Position numbers and translations under genes: made by a program. A DNA stretch of 64,000 nucleotides from Flavobacteriales bacterium. Its GTDB lineage: Bacteria; Bacteroidota; Bacteroidia; Flavobacteriales_F; PHOS-HE28. The stretch's first letter is position 1. Every line of letters begins with the position of its first letter. This document shows, piece by piece, positions 48,217-56,401 of the stretch. Below the pieces are notes generated by a model, which did no database searches, was not told the DNA's origin, and saw only the letters and a program-made list of their open reading frames with translations. The stretch is taken from NCBI GenBank assembly GCA_016705955.1, contig JADJKO010000003.1, positions 248,001-312,000 of the forward strand. The letters run 5' to 3'.

Positions 48217-49287
48217 TCAGCGCACGAGCAACCACGCGGCGTGGCCGTTCTGGGTGCGCAGGTCCTTCAACAACGCCAGTGCTTCATCACGCGTGGCGAA
48301 ACTGCCATAGGCCACCGGGTGAAGGATGCCGCGTTGGCGCAACCGACGGGCGGCGAAGCCTTTCGCTTGGAGTTCGGCGAGCATCTTCTCGGCGTTCTCC
48401 GGTTGGGCAAAGCATCCGCCGATCACATGGAACCGCAGCGGACGATCATCCTTCACTACATGGCGGACCACAACCGCCGTGGTATCCGCGATGGCGATGT
48501 GGCTCGATCGGCTCAGGTCCACGGTGACATGCACGGAATCATTCATGGCCAATGGGATGGTCCGCACGCCTTCAACGCCTTCCGGCAATTGGAATGAAGG
48601 AATGGCGGTCACCGGAACCACGCTTGCCGAGGTGGGTGTGATGTAGGTCGGCGTGGTATCCGCTTTCCACGGTGATAGGCCGCTCAACAAGGCGTCGGTA
48701 TTCCCTCCGCTTCCAACGAACCAGACCGCCGATCCGCCGAGCAGTAGCGCCGCGATACCTGCCGCGACCATTGCTCTTGACATGCGTCGTGGTAAACGCT
48801 CCGGTTCCGGTTCTTCCGCCACCAAGGGGATCACCACCGGTTCCGGTTTGGTCACTTCCAAGGGGATCGCACTCAAGGGTCGCAAGCCGAAGGCATCGCG
48901 CAAATAGTTGGACCGGCGATCGGGATCGAACTGTAGGTTGCGCTCCGCATCGCGGTAGAAGATGCCGATGTGCGGGATCTCCAAGCGACCGCTGCGGTCC
49001 AAGGTTTCGCGCCAGCCAGCCACCTCGGCATCGATCCGGGCGGTGGCAACATCGAAGGCGATGCCATCGCGGCGGGCGACATGATCGGCCAGCAAGCCAT
49101 CGTTGCGGACCAAGTGCCTATTGAACGCTACATCCTTACCGGGAGCATGGATCTGCTTGCGCGCTTCATCCAAGCGGGCGGGGCGATACTGCGTGAGGAA
49201 ACCACCCCATTGCGGCACGATCACGCAATCATGGCAATAGAGCAATTCCTGAAGGTCGCGTTCGATGCCCATAAGATCGGCGGCCAA
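48217..49287 (-). CDS. HU-CCDC81-type and SPOR-domain membrane protein
   Basis: 356 residues. Residues about 1-60 form an HU-CCDC81 bacterial domain (IERDLQELLYCHDCVIVPQW / GGFLTQYRPARL), residues 60-145 its second module (ADHVARRDGIAFDVATARID; LDRSGRLEIPHIGIFYRD). A single membrane helix (AMVAAGIAALLLGGSAVWFV) at about 173-192, a proline/threonine linker, and a C-terminal SPOR domain (HVIGGCFAQPENAEKMLAEL; GSFATRDEALALLKDL). SPOR binds denuded glycan strands at division sites, so this protein is expected to link the cytoplasm to septal peptidoglycan. It starts 17 bp after kdsB on the same strand. ATG 49272 is an alternative start. Confidence 0.85.
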   Translation of the reverse strand: MAADLMGIERDLQELLYCHDCVIVPQWGGFLTQYRPARLDEARKQIHAPGKDVAFNRHLVRNDGLLADHVARRDGIAFDVATARIDAEVAGWRETLDRSGRLEIPHIGIFYRDAERNLQFDPDRRSNYLRDAFGLRPLSAIPLEVTKPEPVVIPLVAEEPEPERLPRRMSRAMVAAGIAALLLGGSAVWFVGSGGNTDALLSGLSPWKADTTPTYITPTSASVVPVTAIPSFQLPEGVEGVRTIPLAMNDSVHVTVDLSRSSHIAIADTTAVVVRHVVKDDRPLRFHVIGGCFAQPENAEKMLAELQAKGFAARRLRQRGILHPVAYGSFATRDEALALLKDLRTQNGHAAWLLVR

Positions 49288-49304
49288 TTTACCCTTCGAC
49301 AGGC

Positions 49305-50069
49305 TCAGGGTGTCAATTCGCTTGCTCTTTTCCGCGCCTCCTCCAGATCCGCCGGGGTATCCACACAGAAGGAAAGGTGATCGGTAAGGCCGATGCGCAC
49401 CTTGAAGCCGTTCTCCACCCAGCGCAATTGTTCCAAGGCTTCCGCCATTTCCAGCTTCGATGGCGGTAGGGCGACCAGTCGTGCAAGGACCTCGGAACGA
49501 TAGGCGTATAGGCCGACGTGCTTCAGGAAGCGGAACCGGGTGTGTCGTGGACCATTCCCTGCATCGCGGAGGAAGGGGATCGCCGCCCGGCTGAAATAGA
49601 GCGCGTCCATGTTCACGTCGGTGGTGATAAGCACTTCGCCGGGATCGTCGAGGTCGCGATCATCGGTGACCACTTGCGCGAGCGTGGCGATCCCGCCGGG
49701 TGCCTTCCGCAAGGCCGCACACAACTCATCGAGCTGCGCCGGAATGATGAAGGGCTCATCGCCCTGGATATTCACCACCGCATCGAAGCATTCGCCACCC
49801 AGAAGTTGGAGCGCTTCAAAGCAACGGTCCGTTCCGCTCGGGTGATCCGGCGAGGTCATCACCACTTCCCCACCGAATGATCGGACATGATCCGCGACGC
49901 GCTCATCATCCGTGGCGACCACCACGGCGTGCAGGGCCTTGCATTGGATCGCTTGCTCCACGACGCGGTGTACCATGCTTTTGCCCCCGATATCCACCAG
50001 CGGTTTCCCGGGCAGGCGCGAACTCGCATACCGCGCGGGGATGATGCCGAGGATCCGCAGGTCGCTCAT
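49305..50069 (-). CDS. kdsB: 3-deoxy-manno-octulosonate cytidylyltransferase
   Basis: 254 residues. Nucleotidyltransferase start ILGIIPARYASSRLPGKPLV, then AVVVATDDERVADHV, the CMP-binding NIQGDEPFI, AVLITTD-type strand (PGEVLITTDVNMDALYFSRA) and RFLKHVGLYAYRSEVLARL. Activates KDO as CMP-KDO for attachment to lipid A. Its start overlaps the stop of the polytopic glycosyltransferase-like gene by 4 bp. Confidence 0.95.
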   Translation of the reverse strand: MSDLRILGIIPARYASSRLPGKPLVDIGGKSMVHRVVEQAIQCKALHAVVVATDDERVADHVRSFGGEVVMTSPDHPSGTDRCFEALQLLGGECFDAVVNIQGDEPFIIPAQLDELCAALRKAPGGIATLAQVVTDDRDLDDPGEVLITTDVNMDALYFSRAAIPFLRDAGNGPRHTRFRFLKHVGLYAYRSEVLARLVALPPSKLEMAEALEQLRWVENGFKVRIGLTDHLSFCVDTPADLEEARKRASELTP

Positions 50070-51907
50070 GGTTGTTCGATCGGTTCGTAGAGGATCACTT
50101 CCAGGTCATCCACATGCACGGGCAAGGTATCCCGCAACCAGCAATACGCTTTCAGCACATCCGTCGGGCGACGCACCTCCGGGCTCAGGTACCACTGCGA
50201 CACGCGCATCCATTCCCCGGGAGCAACAGTGGCCAGATCCATGTCACGCGCCATGTATCCATAGTTATCGCCCAAGTGATCGAAGGTCGTCACGAGCGAT
50301 ACCGGTGGTGTGCTTCCATCCATCGGTCGTTGCATCCGGCAACTCACTTCCAACCAGATGTGGTCGCAATTCGTGAGGTCCTTCCACATGCAGGACCAAC
50401 CGGGGGAGAATTCGCGGCCAGCTTCCAACCGGAAGGAACCATTCCCTCGGAACGCGATCGTATCACCTGCCTCATGGTCCACATCGTACCCCACCCGTGC
50501 GAGCGGGATCCGGTGGTAGCGGGCTCGATCAGGGCTCCCGTTCTCACCGATATACGAGCGCTCCACCAGCCACTTGTCCGCCAAGCCCTCCGGTGCATGC
50601 ACGGTGCCGAAGACCGCCTTGTACGCCGGCCAGGTCATGCGTGAGGTTTGAATGAGACCATCGATGCTTTGCTGGGATTGGAACAGGTTAAGGCCGGTGA
50701 GCGCCAATAGCGCGGCAACGCCTGTGATCCGCCAACGCATGGCGAGTCCGTTCAACCACACGAGCACGGCGCCGAGCGGGAGGGCCATCATCGGATAACT
50801 CTGCACCAGTGCCCGTTGCCCGAAACTGTCGGCATACCACCAGCAGGACCAACTGCTCACGATGTACAGGTTCAAGATGAAGAAGGCGATCACCGCCCAC
50901 CGCATCTCCGGTAAGAACCTCCGAAGGAGCAGGATGCCCAACGTGGCCACCAACATGATCGGCGTGTAGATGTACCAGCCCTTGCGGAAACTGAAGAGCA
51001 CATCCCATGTGTAAGGATGCAGGAACTCGAATCCCTCGCCCGGGTTGTTGTAGCTCATGTAGAGCCACTTGCCGGTCATCCACTTCCAATAGACCAGCTG
51101 CGGCACGCACACAAGCGTGGCCATGGCGACCATGATGATCAAGTGCTTTCGCCGTGACCACAACGTGCTGAGATGATCCTTCCACGAAGCGGCGTCCACC
51201 AGACCGATCAGCAAGGGAACAAGCACCCACACGATCTCCGATGGTCGCGACACCACCAAGAGGCCCAGCAATGCACCGGTGATCAACGCATCCTTGCGCC
51301 GCCGGTCCTTATGCCACCGGATGCTGAACCACAGGACCCCTGCGCCCAGTGTGAAGAGGAACACATGCGGCATGCCGGTGCTGTAAACCGCTTGGTGGAA
51401 GTAGTTCGTGCCGGTGACGATCAACGCGAGCGTAGCCGTGGTGATCACTTCACTGAAGAAGTGCCGGAGCACGCGCCGCAGGAGCATGATCCCGATGAGC
51501 ATGTACACCAGCGCCGCAATGATCAACGCCCATTGGTACGGTGCGGAGAACCCATCCTGTGCAAAGCCAAGGATCCCGGCAAGTACATGTGCAATGAGGA
51601 AGAAGGGCAGCCACAGGATCGCGAGGCCCATGGGATACTTCATCACCCACCGGCCATCGGCTGTCGGGTTGATCTGGTAAGGCTTGCCACCGGCTTCGTA
51701 CTTCGTCATCGCCTCCTGCACCCAAGCCGCATCGTTCAACCCGAGGTCGTGATGGATGAAGGTGGCAGGCAGGTACAGGTGATACCCGAAGGTGTCCCAG
51801 CTGAGGATGTTCTGCGGAGGTGCGCGCAACACACCGGATACCAGTACCCCCCAAAGCAGGAAGGCCGCCGCGAGCGAAATAGGAAAGCGCTTCCGCGCAG
51901 TGTTCAT
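50066..51907 (-). CDS. polytopic membrane protein, glycosyltransferase (GT39/ArnT-like) type
   Basis: 613 residues from ATG 51907 (a GTG one codon earlier is possible). About eleven or twelve helices. After the first helix comes LSWDTFGYHLYLPATFIHHD with an acidic DxxxYHLYLP motif like the catalytic loop of GT-C glycosyltransferases, then YPMGLAILWLPFFLIAHVLA. The C-terminal ~190 residues are a soluble beta-rich domain (FRLEAGREFSPGWSCMWKDL; IWLEVSCRMQRPMDG). It may transfer a sugar from a lipid carrier to an envelope glycan or LPS, consistent with kdsB next door. The start overlaps the TonB receptor stop (TGATG). Confidence 0.75.
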   Translation of the reverse strand: MNTARKRFPISLAAAFLLWGVLVSGVLRAPPQNILSWDTFGYHLYLPATFIHHDLGLNDAAWVQEAMTKYEAGGKPYQINPTADGRWVMKYPMGLAILWLPFFLIAHVLAGILGFAQDGFSAPYQWALIIAALVYMLIGIMLLRRVLRHFFSEVITTATLALIVTGTNYFHQAVYSTGMPHVFLFTLGAGVLWFSIRWHKDRRRKDALITGALLGLLVVSRPSEIVWVLVPLLIGLVDAASWKDHLSTLWSRRKHLIIMVAMATLVCVPQLVYWKWMTGKWLYMSYNNPGEGFEFLHPYTWDVLFSFRKGWYIYTPIMLVATLGILLLRRFLPEMRWAVIAFFILNLYIVSSWSCWWYADSFGQRALVQSYPMMALPLGAVLVWLNGLAMRWRITGVAALLALTGLNLFQSQQSIDGLIQTSRMTWPAYKAVFGTVHAPEGLADKWLVERSYIGENGSPDRARYHRIPLARVGYDVDHEAGDTIAFRGNGSFRLEAGREFSPGWSCMWKDLTNCDHIWLEVSCRMQRPMDGSTPPVSLVTTFDHLGDNYGYMARDMDLATVAPGEWMRVSQWYLSPEVRRPTDVLKAYCWLRDTLPVHVDDLEVILYEPIEQP

Positions 51908-54321
51908 CACAAGGTGGCGCTCAGTTGCACCTGCATGCTCCGTGGTGCTTCAATGGAAAGCGGGCGAAGCGAATACACTTCGTTGGTGAGGTTGTTCACG
52001 ATGAACGCGATGCGCAGTTGCTTGGAGAGTTCCATGCCGAGGCGGACATCGAGCAGGGTGGTGCCCGTCCGGTGGGTTTCCATCCAATTCGCAACCCCTG
52101 TTCTCAACGCGAAATCATCCACCGGCGACTGGTCCAACTCCACGAAGATCTTGTCGATGTTGCGCACATGGCTGTTGTACCGCACGCTGAATCCGGCGAA
52201 GACGCGCTTGTAGTCCAACTGCACATCGGCCCGGAAGAGATCCTGGATCCTGAACTTCAGGATCCGGTCGGTCGGGTCATAGCTCGTGTTGTTGTAGGTG
52301 TACGGTTTGATGTTGGCCAGGATCGGTGTCGCGTACTCCTGATCCGGCGTGGTGGAGATCGGGAGCGAGTGGGTCCACCCGATCAACGTGGAGACGCCGA
52401 TCTTGCCGAACGTGCCTTTTCCTGCAAGCTCCAATTCGTAACCGGATACGCGCGCACCGCCGGTGTTCACACTCTTGAACCCGATCCCGGGATCGATCAC
52501 CAAGGGACTCACCGAAATGACAGTTGGCAGCTTGTACTGCCCGAATGTGAATTCCACGTAGTCCTGGTATTCCTGCTGGAATACCACGGCATCCAAGTAC
52601 CCGGTGAAGCCCCCGATCTTGAACCCTTGCTTCACTCCACCTTCCATGTTCCAGCTCTGTTCCGCACGGAGGTTGGCATTCGGGAAAACGACCAATTGGC
52701 CAACGCTCGTGCTGATGAACCGTTCTCCGATCGTGGGGTAGCGGAAGCCCTGTCCGTAGCTCGCCCGAACGTAGGTGGCGCGCAGCACGTGATAAGTGGC
52801 CCCTGCCCTGACCACCGGTTGGCCGGCCTTATCTCCGTTCACCGTGAATTGCTCGTAGCGGACCCCTGCCGACAGGGCCAGCTTTTCATCAAATAGTTTC
52901 TTGTCCACCTGCAAGTAGGCGGCTGTGTTCATGGCATCGCTCTTTCCGTCACCATCAAGGTTCCCCTTGTAGAGTTCCGCCGTACTGGTCACGTTCCTCA
53001 CAAGCAGGCCGCCGGTCAGGACCGTCTCCCCGAACAGGTCGATCTTCTGCTGCACCTGATACTCCGCGTGGTAGGTGTTGTTGCTGTTGCCCTGTCCGTT
53101 GTCGTTGTCGAAGATCTGCCGGTGGTAGCGCATCTTCAAACTATGCCGGGTACCGGCTGCGGAGAGGTAGTTCACGAAGGGGTCGATGTAGAACTGCGTG
53201 CCGAGCGTACGTGTAACGGTGCCTTCTTTCGGGCGAAAGAGTCCGCGATCGGTATCACTCCAGATGAAGACGCTCGTGCTCTTGCTCTTCATCACGTTGC
53301 CGGCCAGTCCGAAGTTGAGTCCCGGCACCTTCTTGCTCCGCCAACGCAAACTCGTATTGAAACGGGCGCGATGTTCATAGCCGCCGGGACCGAGACGGTA
53401 CGGATCCTTGGCGATGCTGTCCGCCGGGACCGGTTCCGGACCCACATATCCATAGTCGCTGAAGGCATTGCCACCGAGCACGAGATCCAATTGCCCGATC
53501 TGGCGCGAGTGGAAGAAGTTGGCCCCACCGAACACGGGGTTGTTCGCACCCCACCACTTGGCGGGTTCGTGTCCCGGCGTATCCCATACCCCTGCGAAGG
53601 TGGTCACGCTGGTGCGCGGTTCGCTTCGCGGATAGGCCGTGCGCACGTTGATCACCCCGCTCAAGGCCGCGCTTCCGTACAGCACACTACTCGCGCCTTT
53701 GATCACCTCCACTTGTTCCAGATTCTCGAGCGGCAGGAAGGTCCAGTTGGCCCGGCCGATGTCGCCACTGAGGATCGGGATGTCATCCACCAGCACTTGC
53801 ACGCGGCTGCCGGCACCGTAGCTGAATCCGCTACCGGCCCGGATCTGCGGTTCCTCATCCACCACCACCACGCCGGGTATCTGGTCCAGCGCCTGGTCCA
53901 TGCTTACGATGTTCTTATTCCGGATGATCTCGGGTCGCAACACACTCAGCGATTGGGTCACTTCACCCACACGTTGCTCGAAACGGCCCGCCGTGACAAC
54001 GACCATATCCAATTGAGAAGCGGCGATCGCCATGCGGAGATCCAGCGTGCGCTGCTCACCTGCGATCAACGCGACTTCTTCCGTCCGCGTGGTGTAGCCG
54101 ACAATGCTGAAGGTGATCCGATGTGATCCGGAAGGAAGCGTAAGACGGTACTGGCCGTTCACATCCGAGGCCACACCCATGCCCGGCGCGTACACCACGT
54201 TCACCCCGAGCAGGGTCTCGCCCGTGGTGGCATCGGTGATCTTTCCTTGTAAGGTGGCATCCTGCGCGTGGGCGCCGATCAGGGTGGCGCACAGCAGCGC
54301 GGCAGTGAGGTAGCTCTTCAT
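51907..54321 (-). CDS. TonB-dependent outer-membrane receptor
   Basis: 804 residues from ATG 54321, which opens the signal peptide (MKSYLTAALLCATLIGAHAQ). CarboxypepD_reg domain (ATLQGKITDATTGETLLGVN; ASDVNGQYRLTLPSGSHRI), plug domain (MDQALDQIPGVVVVDEEPQI; VEVIKGASSVLYGSAALSGV) and a long barrel including RATYVRASYGQGFRYPTIGE and VNNLTNEVYSLRPLSIEAPR, ending MQVQLSATL. Vitamin B12/siderophore-like plug; ligand unknown. It is the first gene of a tight minus-strand run: receptor, glycosyltransferase-like protein, kdsB, HU/SPOR protein. An upstream in-frame ATG is ignored because it precedes the signal peptide. Confidence 0.92.
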   Translation of the reverse strand: MKSYLTAALLCATLIGAHAQDATLQGKITDATTGETLLGVNVVYAPGMGVASDVNGQYRLTLPSGSHRITFSIVGYTTRTEEVALIAGEQRTLDLRMAIAASQLDMVVVTAGRFEQRVGEVTQSLSVLRPEIIRNKNIVSMDQALDQIPGVVVVDEEPQIRAGSGFSYGAGSRVQVLVDDIPILSGDIGRANWTFLPLENLEQVEVIKGASSVLYGSAALSGVINVRTAYPRSEPRTSVTTFAGVWDTPGHEPAKWWGANNPVFGGANFFHSRQIGQLDLVLGGNAFSDYGYVGPEPVPADSIAKDPYRLGPGGYEHRARFNTSLRWRSKKVPGLNFGLAGNVMKSKSTSVFIWSDTDRGLFRPKEGTVTRTLGTQFYIDPFVNYLSAAGTRHSLKMRYHRQIFDNDNGQGNSNNTYHAEYQVQQKIDLFGETVLTGGLLVRNVTSTAELYKGNLDGDGKSDAMNTAAYLQVDKKLFDEKLALSAGVRYEQFTVNGDKAGQPVVRAGATYHVLRATYVRASYGQGFRYPTIGERFISTSVGQLVVFPNANLRAEQSWNMEGGVKQGFKIGGFTGYLDAVVFQQEYQDYVEFTFGQYKLPTVISVSPLVIDPGIGFKSVNTGGARVSGYELELAGKGTFGKIGVSTLIGWTHSLPISTTPDQEYATPILANIKPYTYNNTSYDPTDRILKFRIQDLFRADVQLDYKRVFAGFSVRYNSHVRNIDKIFVELDQSPVDDFALRTGVANWMETHRTGTTLLDVRLGMELSKQLRIAFIVNNLTNEVYSLRPLSIEAPRSMQVQLSATL

Positions 54322-54434
54322 GCGGGAGGTCGGTCTGGACCGGGGTGTGTCAAAGAAATGCATGTCGGGCCAATGCACGGCACCATTTCGACGGGTTCCG
54401 GGAGGCGGGTTGTTAGGTGAATGCAGCAGCCGCC

Positions 54435-54442
54435 TACCTTGG
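54435..54442 (+). promoter_or_regulatory. -7 promoter box of dprA
   Basis: TACCTTGG followed by 5 nt (TTCGC) and ATG 54448. The in-frame ATG at 54421 lies upstream of the box and would not be on the message. Confidence 0.55.
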
Positions 54443-54447
54443 TTCGC

Positions 54448-55554
54448 ATGGACGACCAGCAGTGGATCCACCGGATCGCCCTGTCCATGCTGAAAGGCAT
54501 AGGGCCGGTGAACGCGCGCAACCTCGTGGCCTATTGCAGTGGCGTCGATCCGATCTTCAGCGATAAGAAGTTGAAGAACACCTTGGAGAAAGTGCCGGGC
54601 ATCGGTCCGAAACTGATCGCGTCGATCACCGACAAGAAGGTGTTGCCCGCGGCGGAGAAGGAGTTGGCCTACGTGCGGAAGAACAAGCTGCGCATGCTCT
54701 TCTACCTCGACGACGATTTCCCGCGCCGGTTGAAGCAAGCGGAGGACGCGCCCGTGCTACTCTTCACCAAAGGCAACATGGATCCGGATACCACACACAT
54801 GGTGAGCATCGTGGGCACGCGGTCGCCCACCGAAGCGGGAAAGCGCTTGTGCGTGGAGTTGGTGGAAGGACTGAAGGAAGTGAATGCCACGATCGTGAGT
54901 GGCCTAGCGTACGGCATCGACATCGTCGCGCACCGCCACGCGTTGAAGAACGAGTTGCCCACGATCGGATGCGTAGCGCACGGACTGGACCGGCTCTATC
55001 CTGGCGATCATGCAGCAACCGCCAAGGAAATGTTGAAGTCCGGCGGCGTGGTGAGTGAACTTCCGAGCGGTGCTCCATTCGCCCCCGGGAACTTCCCTGC
55101 GCGCAATCGGATCATCGCTGGCCTAAGCGATTGCACGATCGTGGTGGAGAGCGGGCCGAAAGGCGGATCCTTGATCACGGCGGATATCGCCAACAGCTAC
55201 GACCGTGAGGTCTTCGCCTTCCCCGGCCGACCCACCGATCCGCAGAGCGAAGGCTGCAACCGGATCATCCAACAGAACAGGGCCGCGCTCGTCACCAGCG
55301 CGAAGGATGTCATCACCCTCATGGACTGGTTACCGAAGAAGAAGAAGGCGCCCATGCAAGTGGCGCTCTTCAGTGAACTGCTGCCCGATGAGCAGACCTT
55401 GGTGGAGATCATCCGCGCCAAGGGAAAGATCGCGATCGATGAGTTGTGCGTGCAGAGCAACATGCCGCAAGGAAAAGCATCGGGGCTATTGCTCAACCTG
55501 GAGTTCAGTGGCGTGGTGCGCAGCCTGCCAGGGAAAGTGTACGAGTTGAACTAA
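54448..55554 (+). CDS. dprA: DNA-processing protein DprA
   Basis: 368 residues from ATG 54448. N-terminal SAM/HhH-like segment (LSMLKGIGPVNARNLVAY; LEKVPGIGPKLIASITDKK), Rossmann-like core with VSIVGTRSPTEAGKRLCVEL, IVSGLAYGIDIVAHRHAL, GCVAHGLDRLYPGDH, NFPARNRIIAGLSDCTIVVE and KGGSLITADIANSYDREVFA, plus a C-terminal winged helix (FSELLPDEQTLVEII onward). DprA loads RecA on incoming single-stranded DNA in natural transformation. Its last 17 codons have a diverged copy at 56209-56259, on the far side of the VapBC-like module. Confidence 0.93.
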   Translation: MDDQQWIHRIALSMLKGIGPVNARNLVAYCSGVDPIFSDKKLKNTLEKVPGIGPKLIASITDKKVLPAAEKELAYVRKNKLRMLFYLDDDFPRRLKQAEDAPVLLFTKGNMDPDTTHMVSIVGTRSPTEAGKRLCVELVEGLKEVNATIVSGLAYGIDIVAHRHALKNELPTIGCVAHGLDRLYPGDHAATAKEMLKSGGVVSELPSGAPFAPGNFPARNRIIAGLSDCTIVVESGPKGGSLITADIANSYDREVFAFPGRPTDPQSEGCNRIIQQNRAALVTSAKDVITLMDWLPKKKKAPMQVALFSELLPDEQTLVEIIRAKGKIAIDELCVQSNMPQGKASGLLLNLEFSGVVRSLPGKVYELN

Positions 55555-55564
55555 CGCATCAGCG

Positions 55565-55944
55565 TCAGGCCAACTTCAGCCCTTTCAGCGGTGTGAAGTG
55601 TTTCTTGTTCAAGGTGAGCAGTGGCACATCGTGCGCCATGGCTGTGGCGGCGATGAGGTGGTCCGCTAAGTGTACATGGTGCTCCGGGGCGATGTGCTTC
55701 AGGATCTCGCGGAACCGTTGGCTCACTTCCATGGTGAAGGGTAGAATGTGAAAGTTGGAGGTGAGTTCGGCATGATGTCGCTCATACTCGGTCCTGTTCC
55801 GCGCCCCTGCCAGGATCTCTGCGAGAACCACATCACAGATCACGAACGAAGCACCGTGTACCCGCTCCGATGCGAGGAACGCCGCAGGCTCACGGCGCAT
55901 CTTCTGCCGATGAGGATGCTGGTATCGATCAGGATCGTTTCCAT
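55565..55944 (-). pseudogene. PIN-domain (VapC-type) toxin gene with frameshift
   Basis: From ATG 55944 the frame reads METILIDTSILIG, the proper PIN N-terminus with its first catalytic Asp, but then continues into nonsense and stops. The remaining PIN domain is in another frame (MRREPAAFLASERVHGASF; VICDVVLAEILAGARNRTEY with the conserved Glu; VHLADHLIAATAMAHDVPLL with two Asp-region residues; LTLNKKHF). The frame change lies between about 55900 and 55912. As sequenced the toxin is inactive, since the 111-residue downstream frame lacks the first Asp. A single-base sequencing error is an alternative. Confidence 0.75.
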
Positions 55945-56147
55945 GCCTTCTCTCGCAACTGTTCGAGGGTGATGTCCCGGCCCTCCCAAACACCATCGAG
56001 CCCCGCGAACGGATCCTTCTCCCGCAAGGCCTCCCGCTCGATCAGCTCCACCACCAAGGCCGAAATGCTCTTCTTCCTTCGCTTGCTCAACGCGGCTGCG
56101 GTGCGTTTGAACCGGAGCGGCATGGACAACGTGAGCTTGGTGGTCAT
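55929..56147 (-). CDS. VapB-type antitoxin
   Basis: 72 residues: MTTKLTLSMPLRFKRTAAAL SKRRKKSISALVVELIEREA begins like a ribbon-helix-helix/DUF6364-type antitoxin (strand, two helices), followed by a toxin-binding tail (FAGLDGVWEGRDITLEQLR). Its stop overlaps the toxin start by 16 bp, the usual translational coupling of toxin-antitoxin pairs. The antitoxin is intact although the toxin frame is broken. Confidence 0.75.
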   Translation of the reverse strand: MTTKLTLSMPLRFKRTAAALSKRRKKSISALVVELIEREALREKDPFAGLDGVWEGRDITLEQLREKAWKRS

Positions 56148-56208
56148 GGGGTTACGTATTGCTGGGGCAAGTTACGTGATGCGAAAGGCGGTGCGAACAG
56201 CAAAGCCG

Positions 56209-56259
56209 TTCAGCGGAATGGTCAGCGCGCTGCCGGGGAAGGTGGTTGAGGTGAATTGA
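56209..56259 (+). pseudogene. remnant of a second dprA 3' end
   Basis: Sixteen codons plus stop reading FSGMVSALPGKVVEVN. Eleven of 16 residues match the DprA C-terminus FSGVVRSLPGKVYELN, and 35 of 51 bases match, with many of the changes synonymous, as if the copy diverged while still coding. Upstream codons do not match. It lies on the far side of the VapBC-like module from dprA. Chance similarity over so short a stretch cannot be ruled out. Confidence 0.45.
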
Positions 56260-56401
56260 AGGCCGCAGTTCATCACGGTTCGCGGATCGAACAGGCTTCG
56301 ACCCTGTAGTGGGTGAGCAGCCCATTGGGTTGAGCTAAGCGCGCTACCCCCTGCACCATCGGATACGGCGTAATGTGTCGCGCCGTGGTCCCGGCGCCTT
56401 C

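Noticed and set aside
51173..52896. Long plus-strand open frames opposite the glycosyltransferase and TonB receptor genes
   Set aside because: Antisense shadows; low-complexity His/Arg/Gln-rich translations without family motifs.
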